64,000 bases of DNA from Desulfocurvus sp. (GTDB lineage: Bacteria; Desulfobacterota; Desulfovibrionia; Desulfovibrionales; Desulfovibrionaceae): assembly GCA_020692325.1 (NCBI GenBank), contig JAIMKR010000005.1, positions 38,958-102,957 of the forward strand, written 5' to 3'. A program made the position numbers and the translations under genes. Position 1 is the stretch's first letter; each line of letters opens with the position of its first letter. Below, one piece after another: positions 38,576 through 47,381 of the stretch. The notes beneath the pieces are model-generated. The model was not told where the DNA came from and did no database searches. It was given only the letters and a program-made list of their open reading frames with translations.

Positions 38576-39657
38576 GCACGGAATCGCTCCCCCCCGCTTC
38601 ACTGTCCGAGTTCGTCCTCTATACGGCGGAAGACGGTCGCAGCGTCATCCAGGTACGCTTGGAGGACGAAAGCCTCTGGCTATCCCAAAAGCAGATGGCC
38701 GAGCTGTTTCAAATCCGCGTCCCCACGATCAACGCCCACCTGAAAGGTATCTTCGCCGAGGGGGAGTTGTTGGAATCGGCAGTTATTAGGAATCATCTAA
38801 TAACTGCAACCGACGGGAAACACTACAAAACAAAGTTCTACAATCTGGATGTGGTGCTCGCCGTGGGCTACCGGGTGCGGTCGCCACGTGGCACCCAGTT
38901 CCGGCAGTGGGCCACGGAGCACCTGCGCGAGTTCCTCATCAAGGGCTTCGTCATGGATGACGCCAGGCTCAAGGAGGGCTCGCCGCGCGGCATCGACTAC
39001 TTCGACGAACTGCTTGAGCGCATCCGCGACATACGCAGTTCCGAGAAGGTCTTCTACCGCAAGGTGCGCGACATCTTTGCGCTCTCGGCCGACTATGGCG
39101 ACCATGCCCAGGATGCGCTGACCCGCTTTTTCCAAAAGGTGCAGAACAAGATGCACTGGGCGGCGACGGGCAAGACCGCAGCGGAACTCATCCGCAGTCG
39201 GGCCAGCGCAAGCAAGCCCAACATGGGCCTGTTCTCCTTTTCTGGCGACAAGGTGCGGCGCAAGGACGTGACCACGGCCAAGAACTACCTTGGCGCGGAA
39301 GAACTGGACACACTCAACCGCATCGTCAGCATGTTCCTTGAATATGCGGAAATGCAGGCCAAGCGCCGACAGATGATCTACATGGCGGAATGGGAGGAGC
39401 GGCTGGACGCGTTCCTCGCCTTCAACGAATTGCCTGTGCTGACCCACCCTGGCCGCATGCGTATGGACGTTGCCAAGGCCTATGCGCTGGACCAGTATGA
39501 GGCGTTCCATGCCGCCCGGTTGGAGCGCGCTCGCTTGGCGGAAGAGATGGAGGACGCGCGGGCGGACGGCGCGCTGGAGCAGGCGGCCAAAGCCATCGAG
39601 GCCGCTGCTTCAAGCCGCAAGGCAGCAGCCAAAGGGAAGGCCGGAGGCCACCAGTGA
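38572..39657 (+). CDS. rhuM: RhuM-family protein
   Basis: 361 aa. N-terminal wHTH-like region with SLWLSQKQMAELFQIRVPTI and the family phrase IRNHLITATDGKHYKTKFY, then YNLDVVLAVGYRVRSPRGTQFRQW, all typical of the RhuM (virulence protein) family. The C-terminus is a long coiled coil ending in Ala/Lys. RhuM genes are often found inside type I restriction operons; their function there is unknown, though DNA binding or regulation is plausible. It overlaps hsdM and hsdS by 4 nt each. Confidence 0.92.
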   Translation: MSTESLPPASLSEFVLYTAEDGRSVIQVRLEDESLWLSQKQMAELFQIRVPTINAHLKGIFAEGELLESAVIRNHLITATDGKHYKTKFYNLDVVLAVGYRVRSPRGTQFRQWATEHLREFLIKGFVMDDARLKEGSPRGIDYFDELLERIRDIRSSEKVFYRKVRDIFALSADYGDHAQDALTRFFQKVQNKMHWAATGKTAAELIRSRASASKPNMGLFSFSGDKVRRKDVTTAKNYLGAEELDTLNRIVSMFLEYAEMQAKRRQMIYMAEWEERLDAFLAFNELPVLTHPGRMRMDVAKAYALDQYEAFHAARLERARLAEEMEDARADGALEQAAKAIEAAASSRKAAAKGKAGGHQ

Positions 39658-40925
39658 ACCTGCCCCGCTACCCCAAGTACAAAAACAGCGGCGTGGACTG
39701 GCTGGGCGAGGTGCCGGAACATTGGGAGACCAGGAAGATCAGTCGCATCTTTAAGTCTGTAGGAAGTGGAACGACCCCTCCAGCAGGTGAACAAGAATGG
39801 TACGATGACGGCACGGTCCCCTGGGTAACAACTGGCGAACTACGCGAGAGTATAATTACAGACACCGCAAACAAAGTAACCGAGCAGGCTGTACGCAACT
39901 TCTCTGCACTTAAAATTCATCCAGCAGGATCATTGGCCATTGCGATGTATGGTGCAACAATTGGCCGCCTCGGAATTCTCGGAATTGCTGCTACGACAAA
40001 TCAAGCCTGCTGCGTTCTTTCTGGCTCCACAGTCGTCAGCACCATATTTTCATATTATTGGCTTCTTGCCTACAAAGACAGGCTGATTGACCTCTACGCA
40101 ACCGGAGGTGGACAGCCAAACATCAACCAAGACACAATCAAGGGCCTCCGAATCCCTGCGCCCCCCCTCCCCGAACAACGCGCCATCGCCGACTTCCTGG
40201 ACCGCGAAACCGGGCGCATCGACGCGCTGATCGCCAAGCAACGGGAACTCATCGACAGGCTCAAGGAGAAGCGCGCCGCCCTTATCACCCGCGCCGTCAC
40301 GCGCGGCCTCGACCCCGCTGCCAAGCTCAAGGACTCCGGCGTGGAGTGGCTGGGCATGGTGCCGGAGGGGTGGGAAGTCTTGCCACTCAAGCGCTTCGTG
40401 AACCTACGCAGCGGTGAGTCTATCACGTCCGAACAAATTGAGGAGGAAGGCGAATATCCTGTTTTTGGGGGCAATGGGCTACGGGGGTATACCAACAGAT
40501 ATACCCATGAGGGACACTTCGTTCTGGTTGGACGCCAAGGGGCGCTCTGCGGAAACGTGAACTATGCGCAGGGCAAATTTTGGGCTTCTGAACATGCTGT
40601 CGTCGCAACGCCAATCAGGCCGCTTGCTACGTCTTGGCTCGGTGAAGTAATGCGGGCCATGAACCTGAACCAATATTCAGTGTCAGCAGCGCAGCCGGGA
40701 CTGTCTGTAGACTTGATCGCGAACCTCCGAATCCCAGCCCCTCCCCTGCCCGAGCAACGCGCCATCGCCGAATATCTGGACCGCGAGACGGGGAAGCTGG
40801 ACCGCCTCACCGAGCGCATCACGACGGTCATCGAACGCTTGAAGGAGTACCGCGCCGCCCTCATCACCGCCGCCGTCACCGGCAAGATCGACGTGCGGAA
40901 AGAAGCCGCCAAGGAGACCGCATGA
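39654..40925 (+). CDS. hsdS: Type I restriction-modification specificity subunit (HsdS)
   Basis: 423 aa, two target-recognition domains and two conserved repeats. Each half starts with an SGV-x-WLG-x-VP-x-WE motif (KNSGVDWLGEVPEHWE; KDSGVEWLGMVPEGWE) and ends with IPAPPLPEQRAIA and a coiled coil (about residues 165-215 and 365-415). The recognition domains are lower in GC than the conserved parts, as expected for exchangeable modules. The start is a GTG overlapping the rhuM stop (GTGA). It determines the bipartite DNA target of the complex. Confidence 0.95.
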   Translation: MNLPRYPKYKNSGVDWLGEVPEHWETRKISRIFKSVGSGTTPPAGEQEWYDDGTVPWVTTGELRESIITDTANKVTEQAVRNFSALKIHPAGSLAIAMYGATIGRLGILGIAATTNQACCVLSGSTVVSTIFSYYWLLAYKDRLIDLYATGGGQPNINQDTIKGLRIPAPPLPEQRAIADFLDRETGRIDALIAKQRELIDRLKEKRAALITRAVTRGLDPAAKLKDSGVEWLGMVPEGWEVLPLKRFVNLRSGESITSEQIEEEGEYPVFGGNGLRGYTNRYTHEGHFVLVGRQGALCGNVNYAQGKFWASEHAVVATPIRPLATSWLGEVMRAMNLNQYSVSAAQPGLSVDLIANLRIPAPPLPEQRAIAEYLDRETGKLDRLTERITTVIERLKEYRAALITAAVTGKIDVRKEAAKETA

Positions 40926-42055
40926 AATTCGAGACGTTCAAGGCCGGAATTTGGCGGCAGCGCTACGAATACAAGAGCTTCGAGCCGACGCCGGTGAACC
41001 ACGAGTGGTCCTGGGAGGACGCGAGAATCAATGCGCTGCTGGAGCAGGCCAACCGCGCGCTGGGCGAGCTAAACGCCTTCTCGCTCATCGTGCCGGACAT
41101 CGATCTGTTCATCGAAATGCATGTGGTCAAGGAGGCGCAAACCTCCAGCCGTATTGAGGGGACGCAGACGGGCATCAACGAGGCACTCATGCCCGAGGAA
41201 CAGATCCAACCGGAAAAGCGCGATGACTGGCGCGAGGTGCGCAACTACATCGGTGCCGTGAACACGGCGATCAAGGAGCTGGAGACGCTGCCTCTCTCCA
41301 ACCGTCTGCTCAAGCGGACGCACGAGATTCTCCTGCGCGGCGTGCGCGGCGAGCGAAAACAGCCGGGTGAGTTCCGCACCAGCCAGAACTGGATAGGCGG
41401 CTCCAGTCTCATGGACGCCGTGTTCATCCCGCCGCACCCGGACGGTGTGCCCGATCTCATGGGCGACCTGGAGCTATTCTGGCACAACGAGACCATCACT
41501 GTGCCCCATTTGGTGCGCGTGGCCATCAGTCACTACCAATTCGAAACCATCCACCCGTTTCTGGATGGCAATGGCCGCATTGGGCGGCTGCTCATTCCAC
41601 TCTATCTTGTGGGTAATGGCCTTCTCGCCAAGCCCTCGCTCTACCTCTCCGACTTTTTCGAGCGCAACCGTGCCAGCTATTACGACGCGCTCATGCGCGT
41701 GCGCGCCTCCAACGACATGATCCACTGGATACGCTTTTTCCTAGCGGGTGTTGCGGAAACAGCCGCCAAGGGCCGCGATGTCTTCCGCAAGATTCTGTCC
41801 CTGCGCACAGATGTGGAGCATGCCGTACTCGGCCTGGGCAAACGTTCGCCCAACGCGCGCCTCGCCATCAATCTGCTGTACCGCAACCCCGTCGTCTCCG
41901 CGGCAGACGTCGAGCAAGGCCTTGGCGTCAGCACCCCCACCGCCAATAAGATCATCCGCGACTTGGTGGGACTGAACATCCTCACGGAAACGACGGGGCA
42001 GCAAAGAGGGCGTTTGTACTCGTTTGATCGTTACCTTGGGCTATTCATTAGTTAA
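40922..42055 (+). CDS. Fic-family protein
   Basis: 377 aa. The full Fic active-site motif HPFLDGNGRIGR starts at about residue 211, with catalytic His and the anion hole Gly-Asn-Gly-Arg. An N-terminal inhibitory motif [S/T]-x-x-x-E-[G/N] is present as SSRIEGT at about residue 73, so this is a class II (N-terminally autoinhibited) Fic protein. The C-terminus has a winged helix (VSAADVEQGLGVSTPTANKI). Fic proteins transfer AMP or another nucleotide to protein hydroxyls. It overlaps hsdS by 4 nt, so it is co-translated with the restriction operon. Confidence 0.94.
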   Translation: MKFETFKAGIWRQRYEYKSFEPTPVNHEWSWEDARINALLEQANRALGELNAFSLIVPDIDLFIEMHVVKEAQTSSRIEGTQTGINEALMPEEQIQPEKRDDWREVRNYIGAVNTAIKELETLPLSNRLLKRTHEILLRGVRGERKQPGEFRTSQNWIGGSSLMDAVFIPPHPDGVPDLMGDLELFWHNETITVPHLVRVAISHYQFETIHPFLDGNGRIGRLLIPLYLVGNGLLAKPSLYLSDFFERNRASYYDALMRVRASNDMIHWIRFFLAGVAETAAKGRDVFRKILSLRTDVEHAVLGLGKRSPNARLAINLLYRNPVVSAADVEQGLGVSTPTANKIIRDLVGLNILTETTGQQRGRLYSFDRYLGLFIS

Positions 42056-42157
42056 CGGAAACGACATTCCGTTAACTTAAATTTACCCCAAGGAAAGGAA
42101 GCCGGGAAATTCTCGGCGGCGCGCCAATCAAGGCATAAGGGAAGAGGGAAGGAGACC

Positions 42158-43075
42158 ATGAGCGACATCAAACTGTTCCGCACCGGCCCCCAGGGCGTGG
42201 CCGAACTCAAAAGCCATTCCGTGGCGCTGGAGCGCTCGCTTCAGGCGCTGATGGAACGGAATCTGGAAACGCTTCTGGGCGTGCGCTTCCTGGCCTCGGA
42301 GTATTCCACCGGCCCCAAGCACAAGGGCCGCATCGACACCCTGGGGCTTGACGAGAACGGCTGCCCGGTCATCATCGAGTACAAGCGCGCCACCAACGAG
42401 AACGTCATCAACCAGGGGCTGTTCTACCTGGATTGGCTGCTCGACCATCAGGCGGAATTCAAGCTGCTGGCGCTGGAGCGGCTTGGGCAGGAGGCGGCGG
42501 ACGCCATCGACTGGTTCGGGCCGCGCCTGCTGTGTATCGCGGGCGACTTCACACGCTACGACGACCATGCCGTGCTGCAAATGAACCGCAACATCGAGCT
42601 CATCCGCTACCGGCACTACCCGGAAGGCTTCCTGCTCCTGGAGATGGTCAACACCGTGAACACGGAGGCCCAGGCCGCCGCCGGCTGCGCCGCGCCAACC
42701 AACGGGACCAGACATCCGGTCAAGACCGTCTCGGAATATCTGGCCCAGGCGTCCGAGCCATTGCGGGAGCTGTATCAGGCCCTGGAGGACATCCTTCTGT
42801 CCATGGGCGACGACGTGGAAAAGAAGGTGCTCAAGCACTACATCGCCTTCAAGCGCATCAAGAACTTCGCCTGCGTCGAGGTCAAAACGCAGAACAAGTG
42901 CCTCATCGTCAACGTGAAATGCCCACCGACCGGGGAAAATCTCATCCCCGGCTTCACGGCGGACGTGACCAACGTGGGCCACCTGGGCACGGGCAATCTG
43001 GAAATCACCATCCGCGGCATGGACGACCTGGCGCGCGCGCAGCGCCTGTTGGAAATGAGCTACCAGTTGAGCTGA
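42158..43075 (+). CDS. DUF5655 / NucS-like nuclease-fold protein
   Basis: 305 aa. The N-terminal half shows a PD-(D/E)XK nuclease core: RIDTLGLDENGCPVIIEYKR (Asp ... Glu-x-Lys at about residues 51-69), followed by a helix NVINQGLFYLDWL. The C-terminal ~100 residues match DUF5655: DDVEKKVLKHYIAFKRIKNF, CVEVKTQNKCLIVNVK and a final helix. It stands between fic and hsdR, 13 nt before hsdR, so it is probably translated with the endonuclease subunit. A DNA- or RNA-cleaving accessory role is an inference. Confidence 0.8.
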   Translation: MSDIKLFRTGPQGVAELKSHSVALERSLQALMERNLETLLGVRFLASEYSTGPKHKGRIDTLGLDENGCPVIIEYKRATNENVINQGLFYLDWLLDHQAEFKLLALERLGQEAADAIDWFGPRLLCIAGDFTRYDDHAVLQMNRNIELIRYRHYPEGFLLLEMVNTVNTEAQAAAGCAAPTNGTRHPVKTVSEYLAQASEPLRELYQALEDILLSMGDDVEKKVLKHYIAFKRIKNFACVEVKTQNKCLIVNVKCPPTGENLIPGFTADVTNVGHLGTGNLEITIRGMDDLARAQRLLEMSYQLS

Positions 43076-43088
43076 ATGGAGTTCCCCC

Positions 43089-46000
43089 ATGAGTCAGACC
43101 GATGAGCACGCCTTCGAATCCTGTGTGACCGCCATGCTGACCAAGGCCGGCTGGCGTGGCGGCGATGTGGCCGACTGGGACAAAAAGCAGGCCTTGTTCC
43201 CAGCGCATGTGATTGGGTTCATCCAGGCCACGCAACCCAAGCTCTGGGACGACATGGCGAAGCTACACGGCCAGAGCCTGCCCGCCATGCTCGTGGCCGC
43301 GTTGGTGAAGGAACTGGACGCCAAGGGCTCGCTGCACGTGCTGCGGCACGGATTCAAATTCTTCGGCAAAACGTTCCGCCTGGCCTACTTCAAGCCGGCC
43401 CACAACCTTTCGCCGGATGTCCAGGCGCTCTACGCCGGCAACGACCTCACCGTCACCCGGCAGGTGCCGTGTCACCCGGACAAGATCGACACAGCCGACA
43501 TGGTTTTCGCGATCAACGGCCTGCCCGTGGCCACCTGCGAGCTCAAGAACCCGTGCACCGGCCAGACCTGGCGCGATGCCGTCGTTCAGTACAAGGAAGA
43601 CCGCGACCCGCGCACGCCCCTGTTCCGGTTCAAGTCGCGCGCGCTGGTCCACTTCGCCGCAGACCCGGACGAGGTGCACATGTGCACGCGTCTGGCGGGC
43701 GAGGGATCCGTCTTTTTGCCCTTCAACCGGGGCAGCCACCCGGGCCAGACCCGGTGCGGCAAAGGCAACCCACCGCACCCCTCTGGGTACCGCACCGGTT
43801 ATTTCTGGTCGGAGGTGCTTGAGCGCGATGCCTTCCTTGGCATTCTCGGCAACTACATGTTTCTTGACCGGAAGACGGAGAAGGTGGCCGACGAGCACGG
43901 GGAACGCCATGTCACCAGGGAGAAGCTGATCTTTCCGCGCTACCACCAGCTGGACGCCGTGACGCGGCTGATCGCCGCCAGCCGGGAGCAGGGACCCGGC
44001 CACAACTATCTGATCCAGCACTCCGCCGGAAGCGGCAAGACGAACAGCATCTCCTGGCTCTCGCACAGCCTCTCAAGCCTGCACGACGCCAAGGACAACA
44101 AGCTTTTCGACTGCGTCGTCGTCATAACCGACCGCAAGGTGCTGGACCGGCAGCTGCAAGACGCCATCTACCAGATCGAGCACGCCCAGGGCGTAGTGAA
44201 GGCCATCGACCAAGACGCGCGGCAGCTCGCCGAAGCGCTGGTGGATGGTACCAAGATCGTCATCACCACCCTGCAGAAATTCCCCTTCGTGCTGCGTGGG
44301 CTGCTGCACGTGGCCGGGGCGGCCGGCCTGGAGCAGGCGACCGAGGGCGAGCGTAAGCAGGCCAAGGACTGGGAAGAGGCCATCGCCCACCGCAAGTACG
44401 CGGTCATCGTGGACGAGGCGCATTCCAGCCAGACGGGCGAAAGCGCCCGCGAGCTTAAGTTCATTCTCGGGGCTGGCGCCGCGGCGTCCGGTGATGGGGA
44501 TGACGACGAATCGCCCGCAGACTGGGAGGACGGGCTCAACCAAGTGATGCTGTCGCGGGGCAGGCAGCCCAACCTTTCATTCTACGCCTTTACCGCCACG
44601 CCCAAGGGCAAGACACTGGAGCTCTTCGGCCAGCCCGGTCCGGATGGCAAGCCGGCGCCTTTCCACATCTACAGCATGCGGCAGGCCATCGAGGAAGGCT
44701 TCATCCTGGACGTACTGTCCAACTACACCACCTATGCCACGTACTTCCAACTCATCAAGGCGGCAGCGGACGATCCCGCCTTGCCGAAAAAAAAGGCAGT
44801 GAAGGAGCTGGTGAAGTTTTTGTCCCTGCATCCCTACAACCTCGAACAGAAGACCGAGGTGATGGTGGAGCACTTTCGGCGCAGTGTGCGCCACCGGCTC
44901 GGCGGCAAGGCCAAGGCCATGGTCGTCACGGGCTCGCGTCTGCACGCCGTGCGCTACATGCGGACTCTTACCCGCTACATCGAGGAGAAGGGCTACACGG
45001 ACGTGCGGCCTCTGGTGGCCTTCAGCGGAACAGTGAAAGACCCTGATACGGGCCAGGAGTTCACCGAGCCGGGCATGAACATCGACTGCGTCACCGGCAA
45101 GCCCATCGGCGAGGGACAGCTTCCCGAGCGCTTCGACAGCCCGGACTACAATGTGCTGCTTGTGGCCAACAAATATCAGACAGGGTTCGACCAGCCCTTG
45201 CTACACACCATGTACGTGGACAAACGCCTGGACGGGGTGCAGGCGGTGCAGACCCTCTCGCGGCTCAACCGCATGATTCCGGGCAAGGAAGCGCCCTTCG
45301 TGCTCGACTTCGTCAACAAGGCCGAGGACATCTACAGGGCCTTCAAGCCATACTACGACGCCACGAGCCTGCATGAGGCGGCCGACCCTGGCCAGCTGGA
45401 GAAGCTCAAACACGAGCTGGATCAGCTCCAAGTCTACCACGGCAGTGAGGTCGAGGCCTTCGCCAGGATCTTCTACAAGCCCGCGGCCAGCCAAACTCCC
45501 GCCGACCATGCGGCCATGGAGCGGCAACTTCAGCCTGCGGTGGATCGCTTCGAGGACCTGCCAGACGAGGACCAGCGCGGGGCATTTCGTGACAAGCTCG
45601 TCAGCTACGTGAACCTCTACGCCTTCCTCAGCCAGGTCATTCCCTATGGCGATCAAGACCTTGAGATGCTGTACACCTTCGGACGTTTTCTGCTGCCACA
45701 CCTGCCACATGGCGCGAATACAAGGCGCGTGCATCTGGGCGACGAGGTGGCCTTGCGCTATTACCGCATGGAGCGCCTCTCCACCGGGGCCATAGATCTT
45801 GATGCCGGAGATGCTCCCGGAGTCAAGAGCCCGACCGAAACCGGCACCGGTCAAACAGAGGAACAGCAGGCTCCCCTGTCGGAGATCATACAGACCCTCA
45901 ATGATCGCCTCGGCACGCAGTTCACGGAGGAGGACAGGCTCTTCTTCCAACAGATCAAGGAGCGCGCCTGTGCAAACGATCAGGTGGTCCAAACGGCACT

Positions 46001-46190
46001 AGCCAACCCGCTGGACAAATTCGCTTTGGGCGTCAAAAAGCTTCTTGCCGACTTGATGCTCGAGCGCATGGCTGAGAACGACAAGATCGTCACCCGATAC
46101 ATGTCGGACAAGGATTTCCGGGGCACAGCCTTCCCGATCCTCGCGCGGGAGATCTTCAACACCGTGAGAGCGGGCAGTCCAGTCCGGTGA
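43089..46190 (+). CDS. hsdR: Type I restriction endonuclease subunit R (HsdR)
   Basis: 1033 aa. N-terminal PD-(D/E)XK nuclease region (DTADMVFAINGLPVATCELK), then an SF2 translocase: Walker A QHSAGSGKTNSISW (about 310), DEAH box VIVDEAHSSQTG (about 442), FTATPKGKTLELFG, and motif VI region QAVQTLSRLNRM. The C-terminal helical domain joins the methylase core. It translocates DNA and cuts at a distance from unmethylated targets. It is the last gene of the operon; an IS3 remnant begins ~80 bp after it. Confidence 0.96.
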   Translation: MSQTDEHAFESCVTAMLTKAGWRGGDVADWDKKQALFPAHVIGFIQATQPKLWDDMAKLHGQSLPAMLVAALVKELDAKGSLHVLRHGFKFFGKTFRLAYFKPAHNLSPDVQALYAGNDLTVTRQVPCHPDKIDTADMVFAINGLPVATCELKNPCTGQTWRDAVVQYKEDRDPRTPLFRFKSRALVHFAADPDEVHMCTRLAGEGSVFLPFNRGSHPGQTRCGKGNPPHPSGYRTGYFWSEVLERDAFLGILGNYMFLDRKTEKVADEHGERHVTREKLIFPRYHQLDAVTRLIAASREQGPGHNYLIQHSAGSGKTNSISWLSHSLSSLHDAKDNKLFDCVVVITDRKVLDRQLQDAIYQIEHAQGVVKAIDQDARQLAEALVDGTKIVITTLQKFPFVLRGLLHVAGAAGLEQATEGERKQAKDWEEAIAHRKYAVIVDEAHSSQTGESARELKFILGAGAAASGDGDDDESPADWEDGLNQVMLSRGRQPNLSFYAFTATPKGKTLELFGQPGPDGKPAPFHIYSMRQAIEEGFILDVLSNYTTYATYFQLIKAAADDPALPKKKAVKELVKFLSLHPYNLEQKTEVMVEHFRRSVRHRLGGKAKAMVVTGSRLHAVRYMRTLTRYIEEKGYTDVRPLVAFSGTVKDPDTGQEFTEPGMNIDCVTGKPIGEGQLPERFDSPDYNVLLVANKYQTGFDQPLLHTMYVDKRLDGVQAVQTLSRLNRMIPGKEAPFVLDFVNKAEDIYRAFKPYYDATSLHEAADPGQLEKLKHELDQLQVYHGSEVEAFARIFYKPAASQTPADHAAMERQLQPAVDRFEDLPDEDQRGAFRDKLVSYVNLYAFLSQVIPYGDQDLEMLYTFGRFLLPHLPHGANTRRVHLGDEVALRYYRMERLSTGAIDLDAGDAPGVKSPTETGTGQTEEQQAPLSEIIQTLNDRLGTQFTEEDRLFFQQIKERACANDQVVQTALANPLDKFALGVKKLLADLMLERMAENDKIVTRYMSDKDFRGTAFPILAREIFNTVRAGSPVR

Positions 46191-46269
46191 TAACCCTCTT
46201 GAAGGCACCACAAATTTCAGGCCGGCTGTCGTAACTATCCCTGTGACCTGCCGGGATTCTTCGGACCAC

Positions 46270-46855
46270 TCAATTCTTGAGGGTGGCCTCCCAATTAGTG
46301 TTGGCCTGAGCAATGCGGCTGTAGGCCGCTGGTGTCATGTTGCCTAAGCTTGAGTGGGGCCGCACTTGTAGTGCTGCCGCCACTGTTCAATAACCACCTT
46401 CGCCTCTTGACGATTCCGAAACCACTCCATGGATAGGCACTCGTCGCGGAATTTGCCGTTGAGGCTCTCTGCCGTCCCGTTCTGCCACGGCTTGCCAGGG
46501 GCTATCAAGGCGATGTCGAGTGACTCGGCTACCGCCCAACGAAGCAATGCTTTGGACACGAACTCAGGGCCGTTGTCGGAACGCAGATGCTGCGGGGCTC
46601 CGCGCTCGCTGACCAGCCGCGACAGCACTTCAATCACACGTCCGGAGCGGATGCTCCCGGCAATGTCGATGGCCAGGCTCTCGCGGGTGAACTCATCGAC
46701 CACGGTGAGACACTTCACCTGCTGGCCGTTGGCGCAGGCATCAAACACGAAGTCGTATGCCCAGACCTCGTTGGCGAAACTCGGTGTCTTGGGCCTGGGC
46801 CGAGAGGCGGTGTAAAGTCCCCTGTTGTAGGGCCAGCTAGGAGTAGAGATTCTGG
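46270..46855 (-). pseudogene. IS3-family transposase (OrfB) remnant
   Basis: Contains the DDE integrase core: FANEVWAYDFVFDA and CLTVVDEFTRESLAID (first Asp), LRSDNGPEFVS (second Asp), and NGTAESLNGKFRDECLS (Glu). The N-terminal part is missing. A frameshift around 46360 separates it from its natural end, which continues in another frame as RPHSSLGNMTPAAYS and stops at 46270. No OrfA and no terminal inverted repeats were recognised. Confidence 0.8.
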
Positions 46856-47154
46856 GTTGGAGGTTTTGAGGTAGCCGGAGGGCAGGGGGTACCTCCTGCC
46901 CTCCGGGCGGCGAAGCGTTTGGCCGGCCGTTGCTGGTCCTCCAACTCGGCGTATATCCACGGGATGAAGCACATGTAGCGCACACGCCTCTGGATGGTGG
47001 AGGTGCCGGGGAAAAGCCGGTCGGCGATGGCGTCGCGGATGCCGCCGATGCCGAGTTCGTCTCGGGAGTCTTTCTCGCGGAACAACGCGAGCAGTTCCAT
47101 GACGCGTTCGTGAGCCACGCCGTCGTGGTCGAGCCAAATGATGGTTGACGTCAT
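46837..47154 (-). pseudogene. DUF6361-family gene, truncated
   Basis: The start at 47154 gives MTSTIIWLDHDGVAHERVME, then ELGIGGIRDAIADRLFPGTS and IQRRVRYMCFIPWIY, which is the N-terminal part of DUF6361 proteins. Similarity ends after about 80 residues, at a hairpin (46875-46906) and the IS3 remnant, so the greater part of the gene has been lost. The final ~25 codons read through unrelated sequence. Biochemical role of the family unknown to me. Confidence 0.6.
46875..46906. repeat. Near-perfect 32-nt palindrome
   Basis: CCGGAGGGCAGG (46875-46886) pairs perfectly with CCTGCCCTCCGG (46895-46906); the 8-nt centre itself contains GGTACC. It lies at the joint between the DUF6361 stub and the IS3 remnant and may be a dispersed extragenic palindrome. 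Confidence 0.6.
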
Positions 47155-47381
47155 GAATTGTTGTACCTTTGGGCAATTATATTGTCTGCGGAGATATGTT
47201 GATAAAATTGCAATCATGCAATGATGCTTGCGAGTGCGCGCTCAAACGGAGCGTTGCCTCTGGCAGCAGGCGCGCCATTGCCCTGCCGACCAGTGCATTT
47301 GCTACGGCCTCGCTCTAGTAGTGGAGACCAAGCATTTTCGCCTAAGGGATAATATGTGTATTTATGTAGGATAATTTATAA

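Noticed and set aside
36689-38602. 637-codon - strand open frame opposite hsdM
   Set aside because: Shadow of hsdM, which has intact methyltransferase motifs on the + strand.
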